Below, piece by piece: positions 16,211 to 25,102 of a stretch of 64,000 nucleotides of DNA (positions within the stretch are counted from its first letter, which is position 1; every line of letters starts with the position of its first letter). The translations under genes were made by a program, and so were the position numbers. This DNA comes from Roseateles oligotrophus (GTDB lineage: Bacteria > Pseudomonadota > Gammaproteobacteria > Burkholderiales > Burkholderiaceae_C), in assembly GCF_014204525.1 (NCBI RefSeq), contig NZ_JACHLP010000002.1:186001-250000 (forward strand), read 5' to 3'. Under the pieces are notes generated by a model that saw nothing but the letters and a program-made list of their open reading frames with translations, was not told where the DNA came from and did no database searches.

Positions 16211-17721
16211 ACCCCCGCCTGCCCTGGCATGCCCGCCTGGATCTGCGCTTGGCCCTGGTCGTGGTGGTGGTGCTGACCCTGCTGTGCGCGGTCTTGCTGA
16301 GCTGGCAGGGCCGCCAGGCGCAGCGCCGTTTTGATGCCTACGAGCAGTGGCAGAACTTCAAGCTGGCGCGTTACATCGCCGACAGGCAGCCGCAAGCCAT
16401 GGTGGACGGGCAAGGCCGTATCCGGCCCGGCGCCCTGGCCGACACGGCCATGTACATCACCATGATCCACCCGGCGCTGGAAGCCTATCTGCTGGACGCG
16501 CAAGGCCGCATCGTCCAGCACAGCCTGCCGGCGCCGGGGCCGGCCCTGAGGCGGGTGGACCTGGACCGGGTGCACAGCCTGATCATGGCCAGCCCACCCA
16601 AGGCTCTGCCGGTCTACGGGGATGACCCGCGGCGGCCGGGGCAGCTGAATCTGGTTTCCGTCGCCGCCCTGCCCAGTGAGGGCAATCCGCAGGGCTATTT
16701 GTATGTGGTCTTGCGGGGCGCGGCGGCCGGCTCCTTGCAGGCCGAGGCCGCGGGCCAGGCCAGCCTGGGGCCGGCCTGGGGCCTGACCCTGGGCGCCCTG
16801 GCCTTGGCCGGGCTTTGCATTGTGGGCGTGCAAATGAGCATCACGCGCCGCCTGCGCCGCCTGGTGAATCAGATGCAAGCCTTTCGCCAGGCCGATGGCG
16901 CCCAATTCCTGCCAGCCGAGGCCGGGCAGGACGAGATCGCCTTGGTGGCCAGCGCCGCCGAGCGGCTGCAGCAGCGGGTGCAAGAGCAGTTCCGCCGGCT
17001 CGAGGACAGCGAGCGCCTGCGCCGCGAGCTGGTCAGCAATATCACCCACGATTTGCACACCCCCCTGGCCAATGTGCAGGGCTATATCGAAACCTTGCTG
17101 CTGCGGGGCGAAGGCCTGTCCGCCCAGACCCGTGAGCAATACCTGCGCATCGTCTTGCAGCACTGCGTGCGCCTGGGCCGGCGGGTGGCCGAGCTGTTTG
17201 AACTCGCGCGCCTGGAGTCCGGCCAGGCGCAGGCGCAGTTCGAGCCTTTTTGCATGGCCGATCTGCTCAACGATGTCGTCCAAAGCCATCAGCTCGTGGC
17301 CAGCCAAGCGGGGGTGAACCTGTGCATCGCTGCGGATATCGAGGCGCCGGCGCGGGAGGCCCTGGTGCTGGCCGATATCCGCCTGATCGAGCGGGTGCTG
17401 CAGAACCTGGTCGACAACGCCTTGCGGCATACGGCGGCCGGCGGCCGTGTGGAACTGGCGGTGCAGCTGGCGGGGGCGCGGCTCATCGTGCGCGTGCGCG
17501 ACAACGGCCAAGGCATTGCCGGCGAAGACCTGCCGCATATTTTTGAGCGCTACTGGAGCACCCGCGAGGGCCGGGATGCGCGCCCCTTGCCGGCCCAGAG
17601 CGCGGGCCTGGGCCTGGCCATCGTCCAGCGCATTCTGGCCCTGCATGGCAGCCATGCCGAGGTGCAATCCAGCCTCGGCCAGGGGAGCGAATTCAGCTTC
17701 GCCTTGCCCTGCCCTCGGTAG
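16207..17721 (+). CDS. sensor histidine kinase, partner of the upstream regulator
   Basis: 504 aa. Two membrane segments (about 14-32 and 201-219) bracket a periplasmic sensor domain of about 165 residues. A HAMP domain (SITRRLRRLVNQMQAF) follows, then the phospho-acceptor His281 in SNITHDLHTPLANVQGYIETL. The HATPase domain has LQNLVDNALRHT, DNGQGIA and SAGLGLAIVQRILALHG. This is the common class I architecture. The ligand is unknown and the periplasmic part matches no sensor domain I recognise. Confidence 0.93.
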   Translation: MNPRLPWHARLDLRLALVVVVVLTLLCAVLLSWQGRQAQRRFDAYEQWQNFKLARYIADRQPQAMVDGQGRIRPGALADTAMYITMIHPALEAYLLDAQGRIVQHSLPAPGPALRRVDLDRVHSLIMASPPKALPVYGDDPRRPGQLNLVSVAALPSEGNPQGYLYVVLRGAAAGSLQAEAAGQASLGPAWGLTLGALALAGLCIVGVQMSITRRLRRLVNQMQAFRQADGAQFLPAEAGQDEIALVASAAERLQQRVQEQFRRLEDSERLRRELVSNITHDLHTPLANVQGYIETLLLRGEGLSAQTREQYLRIVLQHCVRLGRRVAELFELARLESGQAQAQFEPFCMADLLNDVVQSHQLVASQAGVNLCIAADIEAPAREALVLADIRLIERVLQNLVDNALRHTAAGGRVELAVQLAGARLIVRVRDNGQGIAGEDLPHIFERYWSTREGRDARPLPAQSAGLGLAIVQRILALHGSHAEVQSSLGQGSEFSFALPCPR

Positions 17722-17756
17722 GAACGCCCTTGTTCTTGTAAGCCGCCTGCGTCAGC

Positions 17757-19412
17757 ATGGCCGCCATGAGCTTTGACTACATCATCGTGGGGGCCGGCAC
17801 GGCCGGTTGTTTGCTGGCCAATCGTCTGTCGGCCGATCCCGCCAAGCGGGTGCTGTTGCTGGAGGCCGGCGGGCGGGACGACTATCACTGGATCCATATT
17901 CCGGTCGGCTATCTCTACTGCATCGGCAATCCGCGTACCGACTGGTTGTTCAAGACCGAGCCGGACGCGGGCCTGAACGGCCGCAGCCTGCGCTACCCGC
18001 GCGGCAAGGTGCTGGGTGGCTGCTCCAGCATCAACGGCATGATTTATATGCGCGGCCAGGCGCGCGACTACGAGGCCTGGGCCGAGGCCACGGCCGACCC
18101 CGCCTGGCGCTGGAACGAGTGCCTGCCCCACTTCATCAGGCACGAGAACCACTGGCGCCTGGACAAGGGCCAGACCGCCTCGGCCGCCTTTCGCGCCCTG
18201 CACGGCCATGGCGGCGAATGGCGGGTGGAAAAGCAGCGTCTGCGCTGGGATGTGCTGGACGCTTTTGCCGCCGCCGCGCAAGAGGCCGGCATCCCGGCCC
18301 TTGATGATTTCAATGGCGGCACGAATGAGGGCGTGGGCTATTTCGAGGTCAACCAGAAAAGCGGCTGGCGCTGGAACACGGCCAAGGCTTTCCTGCGCCC
18401 GCTCTGCTACGGCCGCCCGAATTTCGAGTTATGGACCGGCGCCCAGGTGCAGCGACTGACGCTGAGCCGCGAGTCCGGCGCCCTGCAATGCACGGGGGCC
18501 GAGGTGGCCACGCCGCGTGGCCTGCAGACCGTTACGCTGAATCCGGGCGGCGAGCTGCTGCTGGCGGCCGGCGCCATCGGCTCGCCGCAGCTTCTGCAGC
18601 TCTCGGGCCTAGGCCCGGCCGGCTTGCTGGCCCGCCATGGCATTGCCCTGCAGCAGGAGTTGCCCGGAGTCGGCGCTAACTTGCAAGATCATCTGCAGAT
18701 CCGTGCCGTCTTCAAGGTGGAGGGCGCCAAGACGCTCAACACCATGGCCAACACCTTGCTTGGCAAGGCCAGAATCGGCCTGGAATACGCCTTCACGCGC
18801 AGCGGCCCCATGAGCATGGCGCCCTCGCAGCTGGGCGCCTTCACCCGCAGCTCGCCCGACAAGCGCTGGCCCGATCTGGAATACCACGTCCAGCCGCTGT
18901 CGCTGGAGGCTTTTGGCGAGCCCCTGCACAGCTTCAATGCCATCACCGCCAGCGTCTGCAATCTGAACCCGACGAGCCGGGGCACGGTGCAGATACGCTC
19001 GGCCGACGCTGCCGAGGCCCCGGCCATTGCGCCCAACTACCTCAGCACGGCCGAGGACCGCCGGGTCGCCGCCGAGAGCCTGCGCCTGACCCGCCGCATC
19101 GTCGCCCAGCCCGCGTTTGCCGCCTACCGGCCGCAGGAATACAAACCGGGCCTGCAGTTCCAGAGCGATGAAGAGTTAGCCCGCCTGGCCGGCGATATCG
19201 CCACCACCATCTTCCACCCGGTGGGCACATGCAAGATGGGCCGGGCCGACGACACCATGGCCGTGGTGGACAGCCATTTGCGCGTGCGCGGCGTGGCCGG
19301 CCTGCGCGTGGTGGACGCCAGCGTGATGCCCACCATCACCAGCGGCAACACCAACTCGCCGACCCTGATGATTGCGGAGCGGGCGGCGAGTTGGATTCTG
19401 GCGGGGGAGTAG
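17757..19412 (+). CDS. GMC-family FAD-dependent oxidoreductase (choline dehydrogenase-like)
   Basis: 551 aa. The FAD-binding start YIIVGAGTAGCLLANRLS and LLLEAGG, the GMC signature around YPRGKVLGGCSSINGMIYMRG, and the C-terminal catalytic segment FHPVGTCKMG with VVDASVMPTITSGNTNSPTL all fit glucose-methanol-choline oxidoreductases. The enzyme oxidises an alcohol with FAD; the substrate could be choline, a polyethylene-glycol-type alcohol or a sugar. No betaine aldehyde dehydrogenase or betI lies beside it, so choline use is not supported by context. An internal ATG at 17766 is an equally possible start. A terminator follows at 19446. Confidence 0.92.
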   Translation: MAAMSFDYIIVGAGTAGCLLANRLSADPAKRVLLLEAGGRDDYHWIHIPVGYLYCIGNPRTDWLFKTEPDAGLNGRSLRYPRGKVLGGCSSINGMIYMRGQARDYEAWAEATADPAWRWNECLPHFIRHENHWRLDKGQTASAAFRALHGHGGEWRVEKQRLRWDVLDAFAAAAQEAGIPALDDFNGGTNEGVGYFEVNQKSGWRWNTAKAFLRPLCYGRPNFELWTGAQVQRLTLSRESGALQCTGAEVATPRGLQTVTLNPGGELLLAAGAIGSPQLLQLSGLGPAGLLARHGIALQQELPGVGANLQDHLQIRAVFKVEGAKTLNTMANTLLGKARIGLEYAFTRSGPMSMAPSQLGAFTRSSPDKRWPDLEYHVQPLSLEAFGEPLHSFNAITASVCNLNPTSRGTVQIRSADAAEAPAIAPNYLSTAEDRRVAAESLRLTRRIVAQPAFAAYRPQEYKPGLQFQSDEELARLAGDIATTIFHPVGTCKMGRADDTMAVVDSHLRVRGVAGLRVVDASVMPTITSGNTNSPTLMIAERAASWILAGE

Positions 19413-19445
19413 CAGACGGATCGCAGGGCTAGAATTCACGCGCTC

Positions 19446-19477
19446 GGCCTCGCAACATCTGCGGGGCCTTTTCTTTT
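19446..19477 (+). terminator. rho-independent terminator after the GMC oxidoreductase
   Basis: Stem GGCCTCGCA / TGCGGGGCC (one G-T pair) with loop ACATC, followed by TTTTCTTTT. Confidence 0.75.
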
Positions 19478-19514
19478 CCGTCCGATAAGAACTTTCAGAA
19501 CAAGGATGCCTGCC

Positions 19515-21086
19515 ATGCAGCAAGTCCCGGTCAAGTCCTCCGACAAAGCGGCCACCCCCAAGATGCCGGGGCAGATCCCCTACATCATCGCCAGCGAGGG
19601 TTGCGAGCGCTTCAGCTTCTACGGCATGCGCAATATCCTGACGGTGTTCCTGATGACCAGCTTGCTGATGTCCATGCCCGAGCCGCTGCGTGCGGGCATG
19701 GCCAAGGAGGTCTTCCACACCTTTGTCATCGGCGTCTACTTCTTCCCCTTGCTGGGCGGCTGGCTGGCGGACCGCTATTTCGGCAAGTTCAACACCGTGC
19801 TGTGGCTGAGCCTGGTGTATTGCGCCGGCCATGCCTGCCTGGCGATCTTCGAGCACAGCCGCAACGGTTTCTTCTTCGGCCTGTTTTTGATCGCCCTGGG
19901 TTCGGGCGGCATCAAGCCCCTGGTCAGCTCCTTCATCGGCGATCAGTTCGACCAGAGCAATCGCTCGCTGGCGCAGAAAGTCTTTGACGGCTTTTACTGG
20001 ATCATCAATTTCGGCAGCTTCTTTGCCTCGCTGCTGATGCCCATCTTCCTGAAGCAGTTCGGCGCCAGCGTCGCCTTCGGCATCCCCGGCATCCTGATGT
20101 TCATCGCCACCCTGCTGTTCTGGGCCGGCCGCAAAAAGTATGTGATCGTGCCGCCGGCGGCCAAGAACCCGCATGGCTTCCTGAGTGTGGTGCGCACGGC
20201 CTTGCTGGCCGAGGCACCGGGCCAGGGCCGTGGTGGCTTGTTCCTGGCCTGCGCCGGTGGGGTGCTGGCGCTGGGCTCCATGTTCTTGATCCCCGGCATC
20301 AGCATCGTCGCGGCCCTGTGCCTGGCCCTGGTCTTTGTGCTGGGCTTTGGCGGCGTGGGGGCCTGGATGCAGCTGGAGCGTGCCCGCGGCATCCATCCCG
20401 ATGAGGCGGTGGACGGCGTGCGCGCCGTGCTGCGCCTGCTGGTCTTGTTCGCCCTGGTCACGCCCTTCTGGTCCTTGTTCGACCAAAAGGCCTCGACCTG
20501 GGTCTTGCAGGCCGACCAGATGACAAAGCCCGAGTGGTTCCAGTCCTCCATGATGCAGTCGCTCAACCCGGCCCTGGTGATGATCCTGATCCCCTTCAAC
20601 AACTTCGTGCTCTACCCCCTGCTGGGGCGTATGGGCCTGGAGCTGACGGCGCTGCGTCGCATGGGGGCGGGGATTGCCTTTTCCGGCCTGGCCTGGATCG
20701 TCGTGGGTTTGATGCAGCTCTCGCTCGACGAGGGCAACACCCTGTCCATCACCTGGCAGATCCTGCCCTATGCCTTGCTGACCTTTGGCGAGGTGCTGGT
20801 CTCCGCCACCGGCCTGGAGTTCGCCTACAGCCAGGCGCCCCTGGCCATGAAGGGGGTGATCATGAGCTTCTGGAGCTTGTCGGTCACCATCGGCAATCTG
20901 TGGGTGCTGCTGGCCAACTCCAGCGTCAAGAGCGCGGCGGTGAGCGAGCAGATCAAACAGACCGGCATCAGCGTCACCGGCTTCCAGATGTTCTTCTTTG
21001 CCGGCTTTGCATTGCTGGCCGCTCTGCTATTCGCACTGTATGCGCGGACCTATAAACTGCAGAACAACTATCGGCAGGCGGGCTGA
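19515..21086 (+). CDS. POT/PTR-family proton-coupled oligopeptide transporter
   Basis: 523 aa. The ExxERF proton-coupling motif is present as SEGCERFSFYGMRNILTVFL, followed by the PTR signatures FPLLGGWLADRYFGKFNTVL and GSGGIKPLVSSFIGDQFD. About 12-14 membrane helices can be drawn. The family imports di- and tripeptides with protons across the inner membrane. ATG 19515 is chosen because AAGGA lies eight bases upstream; the ATG at 19506 overlaps that site. The gene stands alone between two terminators or palindromes and may be constitutively expressed. Confidence 0.93.
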   Translation: MQQVPVKSSDKAATPKMPGQIPYIIASEGCERFSFYGMRNILTVFLMTSLLMSMPEPLRAGMAKEVFHTFVIGVYFFPLLGGWLADRYFGKFNTVLWLSLVYCAGHACLAIFEHSRNGFFFGLFLIALGSGGIKPLVSSFIGDQFDQSNRSLAQKVFDGFYWIINFGSFFASLLMPIFLKQFGASVAFGIPGILMFIATLLFWAGRKKYVIVPPAAKNPHGFLSVVRTALLAEAPGQGRGGLFLACAGGVLALGSMFLIPGISIVAALCLALVFVLGFGGVGAWMQLERARGIHPDEAVDGVRAVLRLLVLFALVTPFWSLFDQKASTWVLQADQMTKPEWFQSSMMQSLNPALVMILIPFNNFVLYPLLGRMGLELTALRRMGAGIAFSGLAWIVVGLMQLSLDEGNTLSITWQILPYALLTFGEVLVSATGLEFAYSQAPLAMKGVIMSFWSLSVTIGNLWVLLANSSVKSAAVSEQIKQTGISVTGFQMFFFAGFALLAALLFALYARTYKLQNNYRQAG

Positions 21087-21232
21087 TGGCCGGGCCGGGT
21101 GGCCAGACTGTGGTTTTCATCCCTAGGGATTTCCATTGCCACCTAAACGCGGGATTGCGAGATTAGGCCTTGTTTGGGAAAGTACGGAGGCCGAGGCAAT
21201 TTCACGCCTCTAATACTGGGGTAGAGAAGACA

Positions 21233-21871
21233 ATGAAAACGAATATGTACCGGGTGGGAGCAGTGGCAGCTTTGGTCTGCGCCGCACAGGCACCAGCGTT
21301 TGCCGCTTCGGCATTGAACGAAACTTTTGAAAGCGGTCTGAGTGGCTGGACGGACCGCAATCCGGGCAACCCGGAATCCGTCCTGGTGGCCGACCCGCTG
21401 AATGCCGGCAACAAGGTGCTGAGCTTCACCCGCTTGGGCGCCGCCGGCAGCATTCTGTCGAATGACTTTGTTTACTCCTCCAACGGCAAGTTCACCCTGA
21501 CCTTCGATTACCTGGGCACACCGGGCAAGGGCGGCGTGGCCGGCAATCTGGGTGGTTTTCTGGGCGCCAGCTCCAATTCCTTCCTGAGCGGCGGTGAAAT
21601 GTGGTTGGCCGGCACCGGCAACTACGGCACGGCCATCAAGCTGATCGATGACGGCGCCTGGCACTCCTACACCCTGACCTTCCAGTCCACCATCGGCCAG
21701 AATCTGCGCCTGAAGCTGGAAGACTTTGATGCCGCAGGTGGCGTGGCTGGTGATGCGTATTTCGACAATATCCGTCTGGTTTCCGCCGTGCCGGAACCCT
21801 CTTCGGTGGCCATGGCTTTGGTCGGCCTGATGGGTTTGGTCGTGGCGCGTCGCCGCCCCCGGAACGTCTGA
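21233..21871 (+). CDS. PEP-CTERM sorting domain protein
   Basis: 212 aa from the ATG at 21233 (MKTNMYRVGAVAALV). A signal peptide ends near AFAAS. A jellyroll-like domain follows (ETFESGLSGWTDRNPGNPES, FTLTFDYLG, GDAYFDNIRLVSA), as in CBM-like PEP-CTERM proteins. The C-terminus VPEPSSVAMALVGLMGLVV plus ARRRPRNV is the exosortase signal. Upstream lies a 12-bp palindrome ATCCCTAGGGAT at 21119-21130, of unknown meaning. A strong terminator follows at 21899. The NtrY-like kinase downstream faces it, and the two may or may not be linked. Confidence 0.9.
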   Translation: MKTNMYRVGAVAALVCAAQAPAFAASALNETFESGLSGWTDRNPGNPESVLVADPLNAGNKVLSFTRLGAAGSILSNDFVYSSNGKFTLTFDYLGTPGKGGVAGNLGGFLGASSNSFLSGGEMWLAGTGNYGTAIKLIDDGAWHSYTLTFQSTIGQNLRLKLEDFDAAGGVAGDAYFDNIRLVSAVPEPSSVAMALVGLMGLVVARRRPRNV

Positions 21872-21898
21872 GCCTAAGCTTAGGCAGCATCCACAAGC

Positions 21899-21929
21899 AA
21901 AAAGGGCCGTCTTTGACGGCCCTTTTTTC
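21899..21929 (+). terminator. rho-independent terminator after the PEP-CTERM gene
   Basis: Stem GGGCCGTC / GACGGCCC with loop TTT, preceded by five A and followed by TTTTTT, so it could work in both directions. A separate 14-bp palindrome GCCTAAGCTTAGGC lies at 21872-21885. Confidence 0.92.
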
Positions 21930-21964
21930 TTTGCTCCCATCTGCCGCAAGGAGGGCGGCTTGCG

Positions 21965-23161
21965 TCAGAAGCTCAGCACAAAAGCCGCCCCGCCTTCCAG
22001 CGGCCGCACATGGCGCACCCGGCCGCCCATGCCATGCACCAACTGGCGCACCACGGCCAGGCCTATGCCTTGACCGCCGTCAATAGCTTCCCGGGCGCTG
22101 AAAAAGGGCAGAAAGATCTGCCGCTCCAGCCCGGCCGGCACGCCGGGGCCGTTGTCGCGCACCGTGATCTGCAGGCGCCCGCCGCGGCCCTGGCGGGCCT
22201 GCACCCACAGGCGGGGCAGGGCCAGATCGGCGGTGGCCTGGGCGGCGTTTTGCAGCAGGGCCAGCAGGGCTTGCTCCAGTTGAGCTTCGTCGGCCAGCAG
22301 CCGCAAGCTGGGTGAGGTCAGCTCGAAGCTGGCCCTGCCGCCACGCGCGGCCCAGGCGGGTGCCGTCGCCTGCTGCAGGCGCTGGAAGAAGTCTTGCAGG
22401 GCCAGGGGCGCCATCCTGGGCGCCGGCCATTGGCTGACGCGGCGGTAGTTGCGCACAAAGCGGGACAAGCCCTCGCTGCGATGCGCGATGCCGGCCAGCG
22501 CCGTGCGCAGATCGCCCTCGTTGCCGGCGCTGGCCGGCTCATCCAAAAGCATCAAGGCCGTCTGGCTGAGGCTTTTGATGGGGGTGAGCGAGTTCATGAT
22601 CTCGTGCGTCAGGATCTGCACCAGCTGTTGCCAGGCCTGCAGGGATTCGCTCTCCAGCTCGTTCTCCAGCGGCACCAGCACCAGCAGGGTCTGGACCTGG
22701 CTGTCCAGCGTCAGCTGTTGGCGCTGCAGCTGCCAGCGTTCGCTGCCGCGTTCGGTGTCGAGCAGCACGGGGCCGCTGCTGCTGGCGCCGGCCAGCAGGG
22801 CGTGCAGCGCGGCCTTGTCGCGCACACCGCCGGGCGCGCCGAGTCGGCGAGCGCGGTTGGAAAGCGCCTGCAGGCCTTGCTCGCCCAGCCGCCAGGCGGC
22901 CACCGGCAGATGCTCCAGCTGTGCCTGCAGGGCGATCAGCTGATGAGCTTGCCCGGCGGGCGGCGGCGGCTCGCCGATCAGCGTGGCAGGCCGGGCGGGT
23001 TTGCGCCCCGTCAGGCCCAGGGCCAGACCCAGCAGGCCCAGCAGCAGGGCGACGCTGAACAGCCGGGCCGAGCCCGGCCCGGCCAGGCTCGCCTGCCCCA
23101 GCGCGCCGGCCGCCAGCAAAAGCGCGGCCGCAAGCAGCTGCCGCAAGGCTTCATAAACCAT
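21965..23161 (-). CDS. NtrY-like sensor histidine kinase
   Basis: 398 aa. Two N-terminal membrane helices with almost no loop between them (about 8-26 and 33-51) mean there is no large periplasmic sensor. A PAS-like cytoplasmic region follows, then the H-box with His186 in VQILTHEIMNSLTPIKSLSQTA, typical of NtrY-like kinases. The HATPase domain has LLALLQNAAQAT, DNGPGVP and GGQGIGLAVVRQLVHGMGG. The start overlaps the end of the response regulator gene by 11 bases, so they are coupled. With no external sensor, the input may come from within the membrane, for example from the exporter encoded divergently. Confidence 0.9.
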   Translation of the reverse strand: MVYEALRQLLAAALLLAAGALGQASLAGPGSARLFSVALLLGLLGLALGLTGRKPARPATLIGEPPPPAGQAHQLIALQAQLEHLPVAAWRLGEQGLQALSNRARRLGAPGGVRDKAALHALLAGASSSGPVLLDTERGSERWQLQRQQLTLDSQVQTLLVLVPLENELESESLQAWQQLVQILTHEIMNSLTPIKSLSQTALMLLDEPASAGNEGDLRTALAGIAHRSEGLSRFVRNYRRVSQWPAPRMAPLALQDFFQRLQQATAPAWAARGGRASFELTSPSLRLLADEAQLEQALLALLQNAAQATADLALPRLWVQARQGRGGRLQITVRDNGPGVPAGLERQIFLPFFSAREAIDGGQGIGLAVVRQLVHGMGGRVRHVRPLEGGAAFVLSF

Positions 23162-23747
23162 GTTTGTCCAGGCGTCGGTACAGGGCCGCTCTTGAGAGTC
23201 CCAGCAGGCGCGCCGCGGCGCTCAGATTGCCCTCGGCCTCGGCCATGGCCTGGCTCAGGGCGGCCCGCTCCTGCACGGCCAGGGAGCGGGCAGGCTTGGC
23301 ATGGGCGGTGTTGAGTTTGGCAACAGGCTCGGCGCTTGCCGAGCCCGCGCGGGCTTTCTGCAAGGCCTCCTGGCAGGTGGCAATCAATCGAATATTGTCC
23401 CAGGGCTTGGTGATGAAGTCGAAGGCGCCCGCCTTCAGCGCCCGGATCGCCAGCTCCAGCTCGGCATAGGCCGTCATCACCACCACCACCGGTGGCTGCG
23501 GCCGCGCCAGCACCTCGGCCAGCAGGCGCATGCCTTGGGCGCCGTCGCTGCGGCCGGGACCGAAGTTGAGGTCCAGCAGCAGCAGGGCCGGCTTGCAGCG
23601 GTCCAGTGCCGTAGCCAGCTCGGCCGGCCGGCGCAGCAGCTGCAGGGGCGCCACCCGGCGTTGCAGCAGCAGCTGGGCGGCCAGGCCCACATCGGGGTCG
23701 TCGTCCAGCAGAAGAATGGAGGGGGAGCTGTCGTTCACGGCTCGCAT
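23151..23747 (-). CDS. response regulator with Fis-type HTH and no AAA+ domain
   Basis: 198 aa. The receiver has Asp15-Asp16-Asp17, phospho-acceptor Asp59 (LLLLDLNFGPG) and Lys114 (FDFITKPWDN). A short linker leads straight to a Fis-family helix-turn-helix at about 165-198 (ALSQAMAEAEGNLSAAARLLGLSRAALYRRL). The sigma-54 activator AAA+ module normally between these parts in NtrC-type regulators is missing, as in ActR/RegA/PrrA. It is therefore not a sigma-54 activator. It is divergent from the HlyD/ABC exporter genes (131 bases apart) and is their likely regulator. Confidence 0.92.
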   Translation of the reverse strand: MRAVNDSSPSILLLDDDPDVGLAAQLLLQRRVAPLQLLRRPAELATALDRCKPALLLLDLNFGPGRSDGAQGMRLLAEVLARPQPPVVVVMTAYAELELAIRALKAGAFDFITKPWDNIRLIATCQEALQKARAGSASAEPVAKLNTAHAKPARSLAVQERAALSQAMAEAEGNLSAAARLLGLSRAALYRRLDKHGL

Positions 23748-23878
23748 CTTCGCCTCAAAACAGGCGCGCGCGCCAGGGCCCTGTCCGGAAGCGGACAGGG
23801 GGCTTGGCGGCGTGTATGCGCAGCGCGATGCTGCGAATCCTCATGCCGAATCAAACCCTCCATCTCAGCGGTGCAGCC

Positions 23879-25102
23879 ATGGACCGCCGCCTGGCCCCGC
23901 CGCCGCGCTGGCGGCGCTGGCTGCCGCGCCTGGGCGCCGGCCTGGCGCTGGTCGGCCTTGTCGCGGGCCTGCTGCTGTGGGGCCGCCAGGCGCAGACCAG
24001 AACGGTGTTCGCGCCTCAGCTCGCGAGCGTGCGTGCCGGTGAATTTCGCGACGAATTGCTCTTGCGCGCCCGGGTCGAACCGCTGCGCTCCGTCCAGCTC
24101 GACGCCGCCGAGGCCGGCCGCGTCGAGGCCGTGCTGGTTCAGGAGGGCGAGCGCCTGGCTGCCGGCGCCCCGCTGTACCGCCTGCACAGCCCCGAGCAGG
24201 AGCAGCTCCTGATGCAGCGCAGCGCCGAGGTGGCGCAGCAGATGGCGAACGTCTCGGTTCAGCGCAGCGCGCAGGCGGCCAGCCTGGCGCAGAACCGGCG
24301 CGAGTTGGCACAGATGCAGATGGCCCAGCAGCAGGCCGAGGCCGAGCAGCAGCGCCAGCTGCAATTGGCGGCCGCCGGCTTTGTCTCGGTGGCCGCGCTG
24401 GAGCAGGCGCAGCGCCAGGCCCGGCTGGCCAGCCAGCTGCTGCAGCAAGCGCAGGCGGACCAGCGCCTGGAGGCCGACACCCGCCAGCAGTCCCTGGATG
24501 AAATGGCCCGCGCCGTGCAAGGCTTGCGGCGCGGCCTGCTGCTGCTGGAGCGCTCGCGCGAGCGCCTGCTGCAGCGCGCGCCCATCGCCGGCCGCCTGAG
24601 CGGCTTTCAGCTGCAGGTCGGCGCCAGCGTGCGCCCCGGTGACCGCCTGGGCCGCATCGACGATCTCGGTGGCGGCGTGCAGCTGGTGGCCGAGGTCGAT
24701 GAGTTCTATCTGCCGCGCTTGCGGCCGGGCCAGCCGGCGCTGAGCCAGGCGCATGGCGAGCTGCAGCTGGCCCAGGTCCTGCCGCAGGTGCTAGCGGGCA
24801 AGGTCAAGGTCTTGCTGCGCTGGGCCGAAGGGCGCTCGCCGGCGGGCCTGTCCCCAGGCCAGGCGCTGGATCTGCGCCTGCAGCTGGAGCAGCCCAGGCC
24901 CGCCCTGCTGCTGCCCGAAGGTCCGGGCGTGCAGGCGCAGAGTTATGTGCTGCAGGGCCGCACCTTGAGCCGACGAAATATTCAGTTAGGCCGCCGTGCC
25001 GCTGGCCAGGTCGAGGTCTTGGCCGGCTTGCAAGCCGGTGAGCAAGTTTTGGTTTCCCCAATTCCGAGTGACTCCGCAGAAAGCTATCAAACCCATGATT
25101 GA
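23879..25102 (+). CDS. HlyD-family periplasmic adaptor subunit of an ABC exporter
   Basis: 407 aa from ATG 23879; ATGs at 23843 and earlier only add a positively charged stretch. One membrane helix (about 17-38) is followed by a barrel-sandwich segment (RSVQLDAAEAGRVEAVLVQEGERLAAGAPLYRL), a long glutamine-rich coiled coil (about 105-225), and beta-barrel segments (APIAGRLSGFQLQVGASVRPGDRL). The protein bridges the inner membrane and periplasm in MacA-like exporters. It overlaps the ATPase gene by eight bases, and ATPase and permease follow, so the three form one exporter operon. No outer-membrane TolC gene is present locally. Confidence 0.9.
   Translation: MDRRLAPPPRWRRWLPRLGAGLALVGLVAGLLLWGRQAQTRTVFAPQLASVRAGEFRDELLLRARVEPLRSVQLDAAEAGRVEAVLVQEGERLAAGAPLYRLHSPEQEQLLMQRSAEVAQQMANVSVQRSAQAASLAQNRRELAQMQMAQQQAEAEQQRQLQLAAAGFVSVAALEQAQRQARLASQLLQQAQADQRLEADTRQQSLDEMARAVQGLRRGLLLLERSRERLLQRAPIAGRLSGFQLQVGASVRPGDRLGRIDDLGGGVQLVAEVDEFYLPRLRPGQPALSQAHGELQLAQVLPQVLAGKVKVLLRWAEGRSPAGLSPGQALDLRLQLEQPRPALLLPEGPGVQAQSYVLQGRTLSRRNIQLGRRAAGQVEVLAGLQAGEQVLVSPIPSDSAESYQTHD

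Noticed and set aside
17757-19412. Choline dehydrogenase betA
   Set aside because: The GMC family is clear, but there is no betB, betI or choline transporter nearby and many GMC enzymes use other alcohols.
21119-21130. ATCCCTAGGGAT palindrome as an operator
   Set aside because: Only 12 bp with no regulator next to it; several short CTAG-centred palindromes occur in the window, so chance cannot be excluded.
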